Of a DNA stretch of 46,012 nt, positions 26,864-35,125 are shown piece by piece. The translations under genes were made by a program, and so were the position numbers. The first letter of the stretch is position 1. Every line of letters begins with the position of its first letter. The stretch comes from Allomuricauda sp. CP2A. Its GTDB lineage: Bacteria; Bacteroidota; Bacteroidia; Flavobacteriales; Flavobacteriaceae. The notes under the pieces are model-generated. The model made no database searches. It saw only the letters and a program-made list of their open reading frames with translations, and had not been told where the DNA came from. The stretch is from contig NZ_LXTT01000129.1 of assembly GCF_001683915.1 (NCBI RefSeq), positions 1-46,012 of the forward strand. The letters run 5' to 3'.

Positions 26864-29320
26864 TTAAATGTGGTCCACATTGTAGACCAGTCTTACACTT
26901 TTATACTTGGAAATAGCATTAAAGGATTTTTCAATCCGTTTAATGCTATTTTTTGTTTGTGCCAACGACTGTTTTTTGGGGATCTTGATCAGGATGTTCT
27001 TCAGATAGTCCCTTCGGATACGTGCCACGGGAGGATATTCTGGCCCTAAAATATGTTGCCCCAGCACATTTCGCAGTGAACCGGCCATCCACTGGGCCGC
27101 CTCGTTCAATGTATTGAAATCCCTTGCCTTTAAAGTCACTTTAATGATACGCACCACAGGAGGGTATTTAAACTGCTCCCGCTCATACAGTTGCTCCGCA
27201 AACATTTTGTCGTAGTTGTTCGTGGTGACCTGTTGCAGAATTTGATGATATGGATTATAGGTTTGTATGAGCACTCTTCCCCGTTTCTGCGTCCGCCCTG
27301 CCCTACCCGCCACCTGGGTCAGCATTTGAAAACTGCGTTCATGGGCTCGATAATCGGGAAAATTCAACATGGAATCCGCATTCATGATGCCCACCAAGCT
27401 CACATTCCTAAAATCCAATCCCTTGGTGACCATTTGGGTGCCCACCAAAATATCCATCTCTTGGTTTTCAAAGGCCGAAATGATTTTTTCATAGGCATAT
27501 TTACCTCGGGTGGTATCCAAATCCATCCGCCCCACGGACACTTTGGGGAAAAGCTGGCTGAGTTCCTCCTGAATCTGCTCCGTTCCAAACCCTTTTTTAT
27601 CCAAAGTAGCACTTCCACAGGCCAAACAAGCTTGCTGTAACGCCATGTGATAGCCACAATAATGGCACCGCAGTTGGTTTCTATGCTGATGAAAGGTAAG
27701 GCTCACATCGCAATTGGGGCACTGGGCCACATGACCACAGGTAGTGCATTCCACCACTGGGGCAAAACCCCTTCGGTTTTGAAAAAGAATCACCTGTTCC
27801 CCTTCTTCCAAGGTCTCTTCAATGGCTTTGAGCAAAATTTCAGAAAAATGCCCTTTCATTCGTTTCTTGCGGGTAGCTTCTTTAATATCCACCAGGCTGA
27901 TGTCCGGCATCAACACATTTCCAAAGCGGTATTGGATGGAAGCATACCCATATTTCCCTTTTTTGGCATTATCCATACTCTCAATACTTGGCGTGGCCGT
28001 CCCCAACACAATATTGGCCTTGTGCAGGGAAGCCAAGACTATGGAAGCGTCCCGGGCATGGTATCGTGGGGCGGGATCAAATTGCTTAAAGGAATTCTCG
28101 TGCTCTTCATCCACCACCACCAATCCCAAATTGGAAAACGGAAGGAACAGCGAAGAGCGTGCCCCAATAACAATCTGCGCCTTTTCGGCCTGGGCCAATA
28201 CATTGTTCCAGACCTCAACGCGCTCATGAATGCTGTATTTGGAATGGTACACTGAGACTTTATGGCCAAAATAATGTCGCAGTCGATTGATCAATTGGGA
28301 GGTCAATGCAATTTCAGGCAATAGGTACAGTGCTTGCTTTCCTTGATCCAAACATTGCTCAATCAGTTTAACGTAGACCTCGGTTTTCCCGGATGATGTC
28401 ACTCCATGGAGCAGGACGGGTTTGTTTTGGTCAAACCCGGTTTTTATGTCTTCAAGAGCTTTGGCTTGATGTTCGTTTAGGTCAATATTTTCAGATTCCT
28501 CGGATTCTTCCCTGTAATCCACCCTATCCTTTCTGATTTGATATTCTTCTAGAATATTCTTATCAATGAGTGCCTTGATCACCGCCCGTGAAGCACCACT
28601 TTCTTTTTCAAGGTCTTCAATGGGGATGGGTTTGTTGTTTTTGGCCCGTATCTGAAAAAGGGACAGCACTACCTGACTCTGTTTGGGTGCCCGGGAAAGT
28701 TCGTTGAGCAATGCTTCCAGTTGGCCCTCGTCATCATACACTTCGGAGAGTTTCACATATCTGACCAATTTGGGTCTGTACTGTTCATACAACTCCTCTT
28801 TTTGGTTCACCACGCCTTTTTGCACCAGTCTGTTGACCAAGGACAACACATGCTTTTTATCGACAATGTCACTTATTTCCCCAATTTTCAATGCGGTTTG
28901 GTGCTGAAGGACCTCATATACCAAAAACTCATCATCCTTGAGTTCCATTTCATCAATGTCAGCTTCTTTGTTGGGCAGCACCAAGGTTTCACTCTCCAAC
29001 ATAAAAGCACTGGGCAGGGCACTCCGAATGACTTCACCCAAAGTGCACATGTAATATTGGGCTATCCATTCCCAATGTTTCAGCTGAAATGGGTTGACCA
29101 AAGGTGTTTCATCCAAAATCTGGTAGATTTCCTTGGCTTCGTAGGCAGTTGGGGCATTGCTGTGAACCTGATACACCAATGCGGTATAAATCTTGGTCTT
29201 GCCAAAAGGAACGGCCACCCGCATGCCAGGGTGTAAAAAATCTGCTTCCTGTGGGGTGATCTTATAGGTAAAAAGACGTTCCAGAGGAATGGGCAGGACA
29301 ACGTCTAAAAAATAATCCAT
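26864..29320 (-). CDS. priA: Primosomal protein N' (PriA helicase)
   Basis: 818 residues, typical for PriA, the 3'-5' helicase that reloads DnaB at collapsed forks. An N-terminal DNA-binding domain is followed by the helicase core with Walker A GVTSSGKTEVY (about 303-313), DEEH box VVVDEEHENSFKQ (about 397-409), a zinc module with four CxxC pairs (CTTCGHVAQCPNC, CHYCGY, CLACGS, about 525-570) and the late motif TQVAGRAGR (about 675-683). It is last of the nadC-yihY-DUF2147-priA cluster, 10 bases after DUF2147, and ends abutting the LytTR regulator. Confidence 0.97.
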   Translation of the reverse strand: MDYFLDVVLPIPLERLFTYKITPQEADFLHPGMRVAVPFGKTKIYTALVYQVHSNAPTAYEAKEIYQILDETPLVNPFQLKHWEWIAQYYMCTLGEVIRSALPSAFMLESETLVLPNKEADIDEMELKDDEFLVYEVLQHQTALKIGEISDIVDKKHVLSLVNRLVQKGVVNQKEELYEQYRPKLVRYVKLSEVYDDEGQLEALLNELSRAPKQSQVVLSLFQIRAKNNKPIPIEDLEKESGASRAVIKALIDKNILEEYQIRKDRVDYREESEESENIDLNEHQAKALEDIKTGFDQNKPVLLHGVTSSGKTEVYVKLIEQCLDQGKQALYLLPEIALTSQLINRLRHYFGHKVSVYHSKYSIHERVEVWNNVLAQAEKAQIVIGARSSLFLPFSNLGLVVVDEEHENSFKQFDPAPRYHARDASIVLASLHKANIVLGTATPSIESMDNAKKGKYGYASIQYRFGNVLMPDISLVDIKEATRKKRMKGHFSEILLKAIEETLEEGEQVILFQNRRGFAPVVECTTCGHVAQCPNCDVSLTFHQHRNQLRCHYCGYHMALQQACLACGSATLDKKGFGTEQIQEELSQLFPKVSVGRMDLDTTRGKYAYEKIISAFENQEMDILVGTQMVTKGLDFRNVSLVGIMNADSMLNFPDYRAHERSFQMLTQVAGRAGRTQKRGRVLIQTYNPYHQILQQVTTNNYDKMFAEQLYEREQFKYPPVVRIIKVTLKARDFNTLNEAAQWMAGSLRNVLGQHILGPEYPPVARIRRDYLKNILIKIPKKQSLAQTKNSIKRIEKSFNAISKYKSVRLVYNVDHI

Positions 29321-29330
29321 ACACTTACTC

Positions 29331-29780
29331 TTACTCTTCCAGTATCCTATGCCAGGTTTGTGTCCTGTACAAAAATGCCAAATAGCCCCTAACTTTTAGC
29401 CGATTCTCATTTTCATCATCCAGCCATACCTTTCCCCGAAAGGTCATGCCTTGCTCTGGATCAAACAACCTCTTTCCTTTGTATTCTCCCTTGCCGCTCT
29501 TTTCAAAATCGTCCATGATCTTCATGCCAACAATGGGCTTGTCCTTGAGTTCTCCATCGCACTTGGTGCAAAGGGCATTTTCCTTTCCCTCTTCCAAAAT
29601 TTTGACAACTTTGGCCTGCATAAGCCCGTCTTCTTTATACACATGAATGATTGCTTTGTTTATTCCATTGCGGTCATCCACTGTTTTCCATTTTCCGAAT
29701 ACGGTCTGTCCCCATGCGGTTTGAAGAAGCAGAAAAAATGAAAGCAGTATCAATTTATTGGGCATCCTGTTGTTTTTCAT
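29331..29780 (-). CDS. DUF2147 secreted protein
   Basis: 149 residues. Signal peptide ends at TAWGQ (about 25). The DUF2147 core carries WKTVDDRNG (about 31-39), a pair of cysteines in LCTKCDGELKDKP (about 70-82) and the family ending KVRGYLAFLYRTQTWHR. Members of this family have a lipocalin-like or streptavidin-like barrel; function is unestablished. The gene overlaps the upstream yihY gene by 26 bases and lies 10 bases before priA; an alternative ATG at 29765 would shorten the overlap. Confidence 0.9.
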   Translation of the reverse strand: MKNNRMPNKLILLSFFLLLQTAWGQTVFGKWKTVDDRNGINKAIIHVYKEDGLMQAKVVKILEEGKENALCTKCDGELKDKPIVGMKIMDDFEKSGKGEYKGKRLFDPEQGMTFRGKVWLDDENENRLKVRGYLAFLYRTQTWHRILEE

Positions 29781-30735
29781 GTTGTTTTTTTAGTGAATTA
29801 AGGGTTGCATTCAGCTCAAACCCCAATAATAGAATGTTGGAATTCAACCATATGAAAACCATTAAGATCAGCAATCCCCCCAAAGCTCCATAAAGTTCGT
29901 TATATCTGGCAAATTTTTCCACATAAATTCCAAAGAGGTACGAGGTCAGCAGGAACAATAAGGTCGTCATTAATGCCCCAATGGAAAAGAAGCGTGCCTT
30001 TCTGCCCTCAGCGGTTCCGAAATAATACAGAATGGAGGTGGTCAGATAGGAGAGGCAGATGAAAAATAATATTTTGGCGATCTGAATACCAAGAGTATCC
30101 CCTTTTTCAACATCATACCCGAAGGTTTTCCCGAGATATTCGCTGGTGTATTCCACAATGTAAAACTCAAAGTACACAAAAGCCACCGCCCCAACGATCA
30201 ATAGTATGGAAAGAATCAGTCCAACCATTAACGCGTAAGCATATTGACGAAAAAAATTCCGGGTGAGTTCCACATGGTACGAGTTTTCAAATCCTCCAAA
30301 AATGGCGTTCACCCCATTGGCCATCAAAAAAATGGAAACCAAAAAGGCTGATGAAAGCAGTCCTCCTTGTTTTTGATCTTTGATCTGTTGGTAAATATCG
30401 CCAAAGTAGTCTCCTGTGGCAGATGGCAAAAACGACTCCAAAAACACCAAGAATTGCGCATCGAAATTTTCATTCCCAACGCTAACGTAGGGAATCACAA
30501 ACGGGATCATGGTCACCAAAAAAATAAGTAAAGGGAACAGTGCCATAAACAAACTGAACGCAATGGAACTGGCCCGGGTGGAAAGGGCACCTCTCACAAT
30601 GCCCAGTAGGTACATTTCCATCAAATCATAGAAAGAGAGCCCCTCAAAAGCCTTGAGCCTTATCTTTTTAAATAACCGGACCATCCAATTGACGACCGGA
30701 ATCTTTTCCAATTGCTCTTCTATAACTTTGGACAT
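29755..30735 (-). CDS. YihY/BrkB-family integral membrane protein
   Basis: 326 residues, about six transmembrane helices (about 52-75, 95-115, 140-160, 178-205, 222-245, 255-320 in pairs). The N-terminal amphipathic region, the segment RASSIAFSLFMALFPLLIFL (about 55-74) and GGLLILMVFIWLNSNILLLG (about 286-305) are the family hallmarks. Once thought to be RNase BN, YihY proteins are membrane proteins of poorly known role, possibly transporters. The start overlaps the nadC stop by one base and its end overlaps DUF2147 by 26, so it is translationally coupled within the operon. Confidence 0.92.
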   Translation of the reverse strand: MSKVIEEQLEKIPVVNWMVRLFKKIRLKAFEGLSFYDLMEMYLLGIVRGALSTRASSIAFSLFMALFPLLIFLVTMIPFVIPYVSVGNENFDAQFLVFLESFLPSATGDYFGDIYQQIKDQKQGGLLSSAFLVSIFLMANGVNAIFGGFENSYHVELTRNFFRQYAYALMVGLILSILLIVGAVAFVYFEFYIVEYTSEYLGKTFGYDVEKGDTLGIQIAKILFFICLSYLTTSILYYFGTAEGRKARFFSIGALMTTLLFLLTSYLFGIYVEKFARYNELYGALGGLLILMVFIWLNSNILLLGFELNATLNSLKKQHEKQQDAQ

Positions 30736-31592
30736 TATACGGCTTTTAAACTTAGGTCCATATTATGCACGGAATGGGTAAGCGCACCAGAGGATATGTA
30801 ATCCACCCCACACTGGGCATATTGCCGGATGGTGCCTTCGTTGATTCCTCCTGAAGACTCTGTGAGACATTGATTCCCAATCAAATTGACCGCTTTTTTG
30901 GTGTCTTCGTAGTTGAAGTTATCCAACAAGATACGGTACACTCCCTTGGATTGCAGAATTTCTTGAACCTCATCCAAATTCCGGGCCTCTACAATGATTT
31001 TCAGGTCTTTTTGGTGGTCTTTTAGGTATTGTTGTGTTTTTTGAATGGCTTTGGTGATGCCCCCAGCAAAGTCAATATGGTTGTCCTTGAGCATGATCAT
31101 GTCGTACAGTGCAAATCGGTGGTTCTCCCCTCCTCCAATCTTCACAGCCCATTTCTCCAAAGCCCTAATTCCTGGAGTGGTCTTTCGGGTATCCAAAATC
31201 TTGGTGCCTGTGCCCGCCAAAAGCGCCACGTAGTGTTGGGTCTTGGTGGCAATGGCACTCATGCGCTGCATGGCATTCAGTACCAATCGTTCCGCTTTTA
31301 AAATGCTTTGCGAGCTTCCTTCCACATAAAAAACAATGTCTCCATGCTCCACCGGGCTGCCGTCTGCCATCAACACTTCAACCTTCAGCTTTGGGTCGAC
31401 TTTGTGGAACACTTGCTTGGCAAATGCAACACCGGCAATAATACCTTTGTCCTTGACCAACAATTTTGCCTTTCCGGTAGCCGTTGAAGGAATACAGGCC
31501 AATGAGCTATGATCACCATCGCCCACATCCTCCCTGATGGCGTTGGCAATGATCAAATCAAGTTCGTTTTGGAATTGTTTTTCGGATATCAT
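30735..31592 (-). CDS. nadC: Nicotinate-nucleotide pyrophosphorylase (quinolinate phosphoribosyltransferase)
   Basis: 285 residues, normal length. It joins quinolinate and PRPP to make nicotinate mononucleotide in de novo NAD synthesis. Signatures: DVGDGDHSSLACIP (about 20-33), LDTRKTTPGIRALEKWAV (about 138-155) with the substrate-binding Arg/Lys residues, and GGGENHRFALYDMIMLKDNH (about 158-177). First gene of the cluster; nadA and nadB are not in the window. The upstream minus-strand TATTTTCG at about 31618 is a weak promoter candidate. Confidence 0.96.
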   Translation of the reverse strand: MISEKQFQNELDLIIANAIREDVGDGDHSSLACIPSTATGKAKLLVKDKGIIAGVAFAKQVFHKVDPKLKVEVLMADGSPVEHGDIVFYVEGSSQSILKAERLVLNAMQRMSAIATKTQHYVALLAGTGTKILDTRKTTPGIRALEKWAVKIGGGENHRFALYDMIMLKDNHIDFAGGITKAIQKTQQYLKDHQKDLKIIVEARNLDEVQEILQSKGVYRILLDNFNYEDTKKAVNLIGNQCLTESSGGINEGTIRQYAQCGVDYISSGALTHSVHNMDLSLKAV

Positions 31593-31684
31593 CCCATTGG
31601 GGTTTTAACGAAAATAGTAAAAACATTGCTCCTTCTCTACAATATCTATGGGGTTGTATTTCACTTTAAACAGTATTTTTGGAC

Positions 31685-32158
31685 ATGCAGATTACATTGA
31701 TTGCCATTGGAAAAACGGATAGTGTTGAGCTAGAACAACTTATATCGATTTATGAGAAACGGTTGCAGCATTACATAAAGTTCCAGTTCCACATTATCCC
31801 TGATATAAAGAACAGTAAAAATCTTTCTGAAGCACAACAAAAGGAAAAAGAAGGAGAACTGATTTTAGGTCAACTTCAATCCTCCGATGTCCTGATTCTT
31901 CTTGATGAACGGGGAAAGCAATATACTTCGCTGGAATTTTCCCAATTCCTCCAAAAAAGGATGAACAGCGGCATCAAAAACCTTGTTTTGGTAATCGGTG
32001 GTCCGTATGGTTTCAGCGAATCGGTGTATGCAAGGGCCAATGGAAAAATCAGTTTGTCCAAAATGACCTTTTCACATCAAATGGTACGTGTGTTCTTGGT
32101 GGAACAGCTTTATCGTGGCTTCACCATTTTACGGAACGAACCGTATCATCATCAATAA
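31685..32158 (+). CDS. rlmH: 23S rRNA (pseudouridine1915-N3)-methyltransferase
   Basis: 157 residues from the ATG at 31685 (an in-frame TTG two codons earlier is rejected). A compact SPOUT methylase acting on the 70S ribosome at helix 69. Family signatures are LDERGKQYTSLEFS (about 74-87), LVIGGPYGFSESVYARA (about 102-118) and the C-terminal SKMTFSHQMVRVFLVEQLYR (about 124-143), ending NEPYHH. It stands alone, divergent from nadC. A repeat-rich gap follows. Confidence 0.97.
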   Translation: MQITLIAIGKTDSVELEQLISIYEKRLQHYIKFQFHIIPDIKNSKNLSEAQQKEKEGELILGQLQSSDVLILLDERGKQYTSLEFSQFLQKRMNSGIKNLVLVIGGPYGFSESVYARANGKISLSKMTFSHQMVRVFLVEQLYRGFTILRNEPYHHQ

Positions 32159-32238
32159 GTTAGATGAGACAATAGACCGCTCCGCTTAAAGATTCAAGAA
32201 TCAAGACATACTCCTGTCTCTTGTAATGGGTTATTCAG

Positions 32239-32266
32239 TTACTGCTTACTGCTTACTGCCTACTGA
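32239..32266. repeat. Heptamer array TTACTGC, 4 units
   Basis: TTACTGC three times and then CTACTGA, with a strict 7-base period, in the gap between rlmH and serBA. Confidence 0.75.
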
Positions 32267-32272
32267 GTCATT

Positions 32273-32326
32273 GGAAGTCAGAAGTCGTCTGCCTGCCGCA
32301 GGCAGGGAAGTCGGAAGTTTGAACTT
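32273..32326. repeat. GAAGTC repeats with palindrome CTGCCTG-CCG-CAGGCAG
   Basis: GGAAGTC and AGAAGTC (32273-32286) are followed by a 7-bp hairpin (32289-32305) and then GGAAGTCGGAAG and TTTGAACTTG. The reverse complement of these words occurs on the other side of serBA, at 34433-34468 and 34581-34608. Confidence 0.65.
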
Positions 32327-32347
32327 GTACTTTTGTTTGATGGACGG

Positions 32348-32371
32348 TTTCTAGTTCCTGGTTTCTAGTCT
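32348..32371. repeat. Heptad-periodic TTTCTAG / TTCCTGG words
   Basis: TTTCTAG, TTCCTGG, TTTCTAG follow one another at 7-base spacing immediately before the 3' end of serBA. Confidence 0.55.
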
Positions 32372-32378
32372 CTTGCAA

Positions 32379-34277
32379 TTAATAAAGTACCCTAAACTTA
32401 ATGGTGTTTTCCACATTTTTCAGTGCCTTGACCACTTCTTTGTCGTACTCCTTGTCCAAATCTGTGATCACATAGCCCACATCTGGGTCTGTGGACAGGT
32501 ACTGCCCTGAAATGTTTAAGCCGTATTTGGCGAGCACCTCATTGATCTTGGCCATGATTCCCGGAACATTTTTATGGATGTGCAAGAAACGGTGCGCCTT
32601 GTTCTGTTTGGGCAGTCGGATATTTGGGAAATTCACGGCATCCACCGTATTTCCTGAATTGATGTAATCCATGATCTTATTGGGAACAAAATCCGCAATA
32701 TCGCGCTGGGCCTCTTCTGTGCTTCCCCCAATATGTGGGGTTAGAATAACATTGGGCAATCCTTGTAATGGAGTTGAAAATTCGCCATTGCTTCGTGGCT
32801 CTGACGGGTACACGTCAATGGCAGCTCCACCCAGTTTTCCATTTTTCAGGGCTTCCGCCAACGCATCAATGTCCACCACAAAACCTCTGGACAGGTTAAT
32901 GAGCATGGCCCCATCCTTCATTTGGTTGATTTCCCGCTCACTGATAAAGTTTTTGTTGGCCTTGTTATCATCCACATGCAGGGTAACCACATCAGAAATG
33001 GACAGCAAGTCTTCCAAAGTGTTGCATTTAACCGCATTACCCAGGGCCAGCTGGTCGGCAACATCGTAATAATAGACCCGCATGCCCATGGCTTCGGCCA
33101 AAACGGACATTTGCTTTCCAATATTTCCGTAGCCTACAATACCCAAGTTTTTTCCACGCACCTCCCGGGAATTGGCTGCCGTCTTGTTCCATTCGCCGTT
33201 ATGGATTTCCGTGCTTCTGGTAAAGATATTACGCATAAGCATGATAATCTGACCTATGGCAAGCTCTACCACGGAACGGGTATTGCTGTATGGTGCATTG
33301 AAGACCACTACCCCTTTTTTCTTGCTGTATTCCAAATCAATCTGGGTAGTTCCAATACAAAACGCACCTACTACCATCAATTTATTGGCGGCATCCAATA
33401 CTTTTTGGGTCACTTGGGTCTTGGAACGGATTCCCAAAACATGCACCCCTTTGATACGCTCAATGAGTTCTTCTTCGGGGAGACTGTGTTTTACAAGTTC
33501 AACAGAAAAGCCTTCTTCGGATAGGTTCTCAAAAGCGGCCGGGTGTACATTCTCAAGTAAAAGGATCTTGATTCTATTCTTGGGATAGGATAGGTTTCTT
33601 GGCAAATCGTTCACAAATAAAAATTCATCTAGGTTAGGTGCAACATGGTCGGCGTTGTTCGCAGCCTTTTCACGGTGCACATTTTCAGTGTAAGCAAAAA
33701 ACTTGTGGGCAATTCCGGCTTCGCGCATCACATAATCGCTGTAGCCATCCCCTATGACCTGAACCTCGCCGTCCAAGTCAAGTCGTTTTAAGCACTCAAT
33801 TTTCCCGTTATGGGAAGCCAACACGTTGGCCTCATCAAAACCGGTGATGTTTCCCGTTTCATCAAAGGTAAATGTATTGGCATATACGCGGTCCGAAGGA
33901 ATATTGTATTCCGCAACAATAGGGTCAATAAATTCCTTAAAACCACAGGAAATCACATAAATATCTTCGGAAAATTCATGGAAGAAGTCCTTGTTTGAAG
34001 CGATGGATTTAGAAATCTTTTGTCGGAGTTCCACCACCAAATTTTCCAAATCGCTTTTATTGGCGTTCAACAATCGGATTCTCCTTTCCAAGGATTCCGT
34101 AAAGGATATATCCCCATCAATCCCCAAATTGGTAATGTGTTGAATTTCAGCTACAATCTCCTCTCTTTTGGGATTTCCCTGGAGGGTCATTTCCGCCAAC
34201 ACATCCAACGCCTCTACCCTGGTAAGGGTACTGTCAAAATCAAACACATATTTGCGCCCTGTTTCCACCATGGACAT
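32379..34277 (-). CDS. Fused phosphoserine phosphatase and D-3-phosphoglycerate dehydrogenase
   Basis: 632 residues from the ATG at 34277. N-terminal HAD phosphatase of the SerB type (about 1-215): nucleophile motif DFDSTLT with Asp13 and Asp15, lysine-containing GKIECLKRLD, and VIGDGYSDYVMREAG. A PGDH/SerA unit (about 235-545) has the NAD loop LGIVGYGNIGKQ, arginine in LSRGFVVDIDAL and catalytic His in LTPHIGGSTEEAQR. A C-terminal ACT domain (about 560-632), HIHKNVPGIMAKINEVLAKY, would sense serine. The enzyme would carry steps 1 and 3 of serine synthesis, with SerC (step 2) encoded elsewhere. An alternative start is at 34271. Upstream promoter box TAATTTTG at 34296-34303. Confidence 0.94.
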   Translation of the reverse strand: MSMVETGRKYVFDFDSTLTRVEALDVLAEMTLQGNPKREEIVAEIQHITNLGIDGDISFTESLERRIRLLNANKSDLENLVVELRQKISKSIASNKDFFHEFSEDIYVISCGFKEFIDPIVAEYNIPSDRVYANTFTFDETGNITGFDEANVLASHNGKIECLKRLDLDGEVQVIGDGYSDYVMREAGIAHKFFAYTENVHREKAANNADHVAPNLDEFLFVNDLPRNLSYPKNRIKILLLENVHPAAFENLSEEGFSVELVKHSLPEEELIERIKGVHVLGIRSKTQVTQKVLDAANKLMVVGAFCIGTTQIDLEYSKKKGVVVFNAPYSNTRSVVELAIGQIIMLMRNIFTRSTEIHNGEWNKTAANSREVRGKNLGIVGYGNIGKQMSVLAEAMGMRVYYYDVADQLALGNAVKCNTLEDLLSISDVVTLHVDDNKANKNFISEREINQMKDGAMLINLSRGFVVDIDALAEALKNGKLGGAAIDVYPSEPRSNGEFSTPLQGLPNVILTPHIGGSTEEAQRDIADFVPNKIMDYINSGNTVDAVNFPNIRLPKQNKAHRFLHIHKNVPGIMAKINEVLAKYGLNISGQYLSTDPDVGYVITDLDKEYDKEVVKALKNVENTIKFRVLY

Positions 34278-34295
34278 CTTCAAAAAATTAAGGGA

Positions 34296-34303
34296 CAAAA
34301 TTA
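34296..34303 (-). promoter_or_regulatory. -7 box (TAATTTTG) of serBA
   Basis: Perfect TAnnTTTG on the minus strand, 18 bases before the ATG at 34277. It rules out the more upstream in-frame TTG at 34298 as start. Confidence 0.6.
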
Positions 34304-34433
34304 AACATAAATTCTATCCTTATAATCGGAACTTATCAAAAACCTTACACATTTATGGATAAATCAAAAATCCCTTTGAAATTGTTTCAAATAGCACCCA
34401 AAAAGCATCATTTTGCAATTAGGCTTATAGTAC

Positions 34434-34468
34434 AAGTTCAAAACTCAAGTTTCAAGTTTAAAGTTCAA
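34434..34468. repeat. Heptad-periodic array (AAGTTCA-like), 5 units
   Basis: AAGTTCA, AAACTCA, AGTTTCA, AGTTTAA, AGTTCAA follow at 7-base spacing. Part of the 335-base gap 34278-34612, which otherwise holds only the serBA promoter and the two arrays below. Confidence 0.65.
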
Positions 34469-34488
34469 TAATCCAATAGTCCGTTGCC

Positions 34489-34579
34489 AATAACTGAATA
34501 ACTAAAGGTCTATGTTCTCTTTTCCAACATCTCTTTTGACAAAAACCGAATAACAAAACAACCGAATAACTCAATAACT
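34489..34579. repeat. AATAACT and CCGAATAAC word repeats
   Basis: AATAACT occurs at 34489 and 34497; CCGAATAAC at 34546 and 34562; then TCAATAACT to 34579. Spacing is 8 or 16 rather than 7, so this part is looser. Confidence 0.5.
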
Positions 34580-34580
34580 A

Positions 34581-34608
34581 ACTTCCGACTTCCGACTTCG
34601 GACTTCCA
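34581..34608. repeat. Heptamer array ACTTCCG, 4 units
   Basis: ACTTCCG, ACTTCCG, ACTTCGG, ACTTCCA in strict 7-base tandem, ending 5 bases beyond the stop of the next minus-strand gene. Confidence 0.8.
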
Positions 34609-34612
34609 ACCA

Positions 34613-35065
34613 TCAAAACCACCTTCGGGTCAACTTGCAATAGACACTATACTCCTGGCCAAACTTCTCCAAGAGCACCTCTTCCTCCGGTTTAATCTGA
34701 AAATGGTTCATCCAATACACAAAACCAACAGCCAATAGTGTGTTAAAGGCATTCCCCAACATGAGTCCGAAAGCCAATAAAAACAACAGCATGCCCAAAT
34801 ACATGGGGTTCCGAGAGTATTTATAAATGCCATTTGTGACCAGACTATTTGCCTTTTCCAAACGAAGCGGATCCGTGGTGGTGTGTTGTCTACCAAACTG
34901 GATCAATGACACCAAAATGACCAAAAAACCCAACCCAAAAAGAAAATAGGCCAGCTCTCTTCTTCCGAAAAAATCAAAATCCCCAACGGGAAGGAACTTT
35001 GCCAGTGCATACATTAATCCTCCAAAAATTATCATCACAAAAACTGGTGGCATCCAAAATTTCAT
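34613..35065 (-). CDS. Isoprenylcysteine carboxyl methyltransferase-like membrane protein
   Basis: 150 residues with four hydrophobic helices (about 6-22, 38-60, 93-112, 108-122). The ICMT/PEMT signature is present: NGIYKYSRNPMYLGMLLFLL (about 88-107) for SAM binding and EEEVLLEKFGQEYSVYCKLTRR (about 126-147, in part) at the C terminus. Bacteria lack prenylated CaaX proteins, so the acceptor is probably a lipid or small molecule; unknown here. It is divergent from rdgB, with 60 bases between starts. The 3' end borders a heptamer array. Confidence 0.88.
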   Translation of the reverse strand: MKFWMPPVFVMIIFGGLMYALAKFLPVGDFDFFGRRELAYFLFGLGFLVILVSLIQFGRQHTTTDPLRLEKANSLVTNGIYKYSRNPMYLGMLLFLLAFGLMLGNAFNTLLAVGFVYWMNHFQIKPEEEVLLEKFGQEYSVYCKLTRRWF

Positions 35066-35092
35066 AGTGTAACGTTTGCTCCTCGAAATTAC

Positions 35093-35100
35093 TATTTTTG
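35093..35100 (+). promoter_or_regulatory. -7 box (TATTTTTG) of rdgB
   Basis: Perfect TAnnTTTG 26 bases before the TTG start codon of the next gene. The -33 TTG is only 14 bases upstream, too close. Confidence 0.5.
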
Positions 35101-35125
35101 AAACTCAAATAGAACCCCTTTCCAC

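Noticed and set aside
32289..32305. Palindrome CTGCCTG-CCG-CAGGCAG as a rlmH terminator
   Set aside because: It is about 130 bases after the stop, has no T run and lies inside repeat-rich sequence; treated as part of the repeat.
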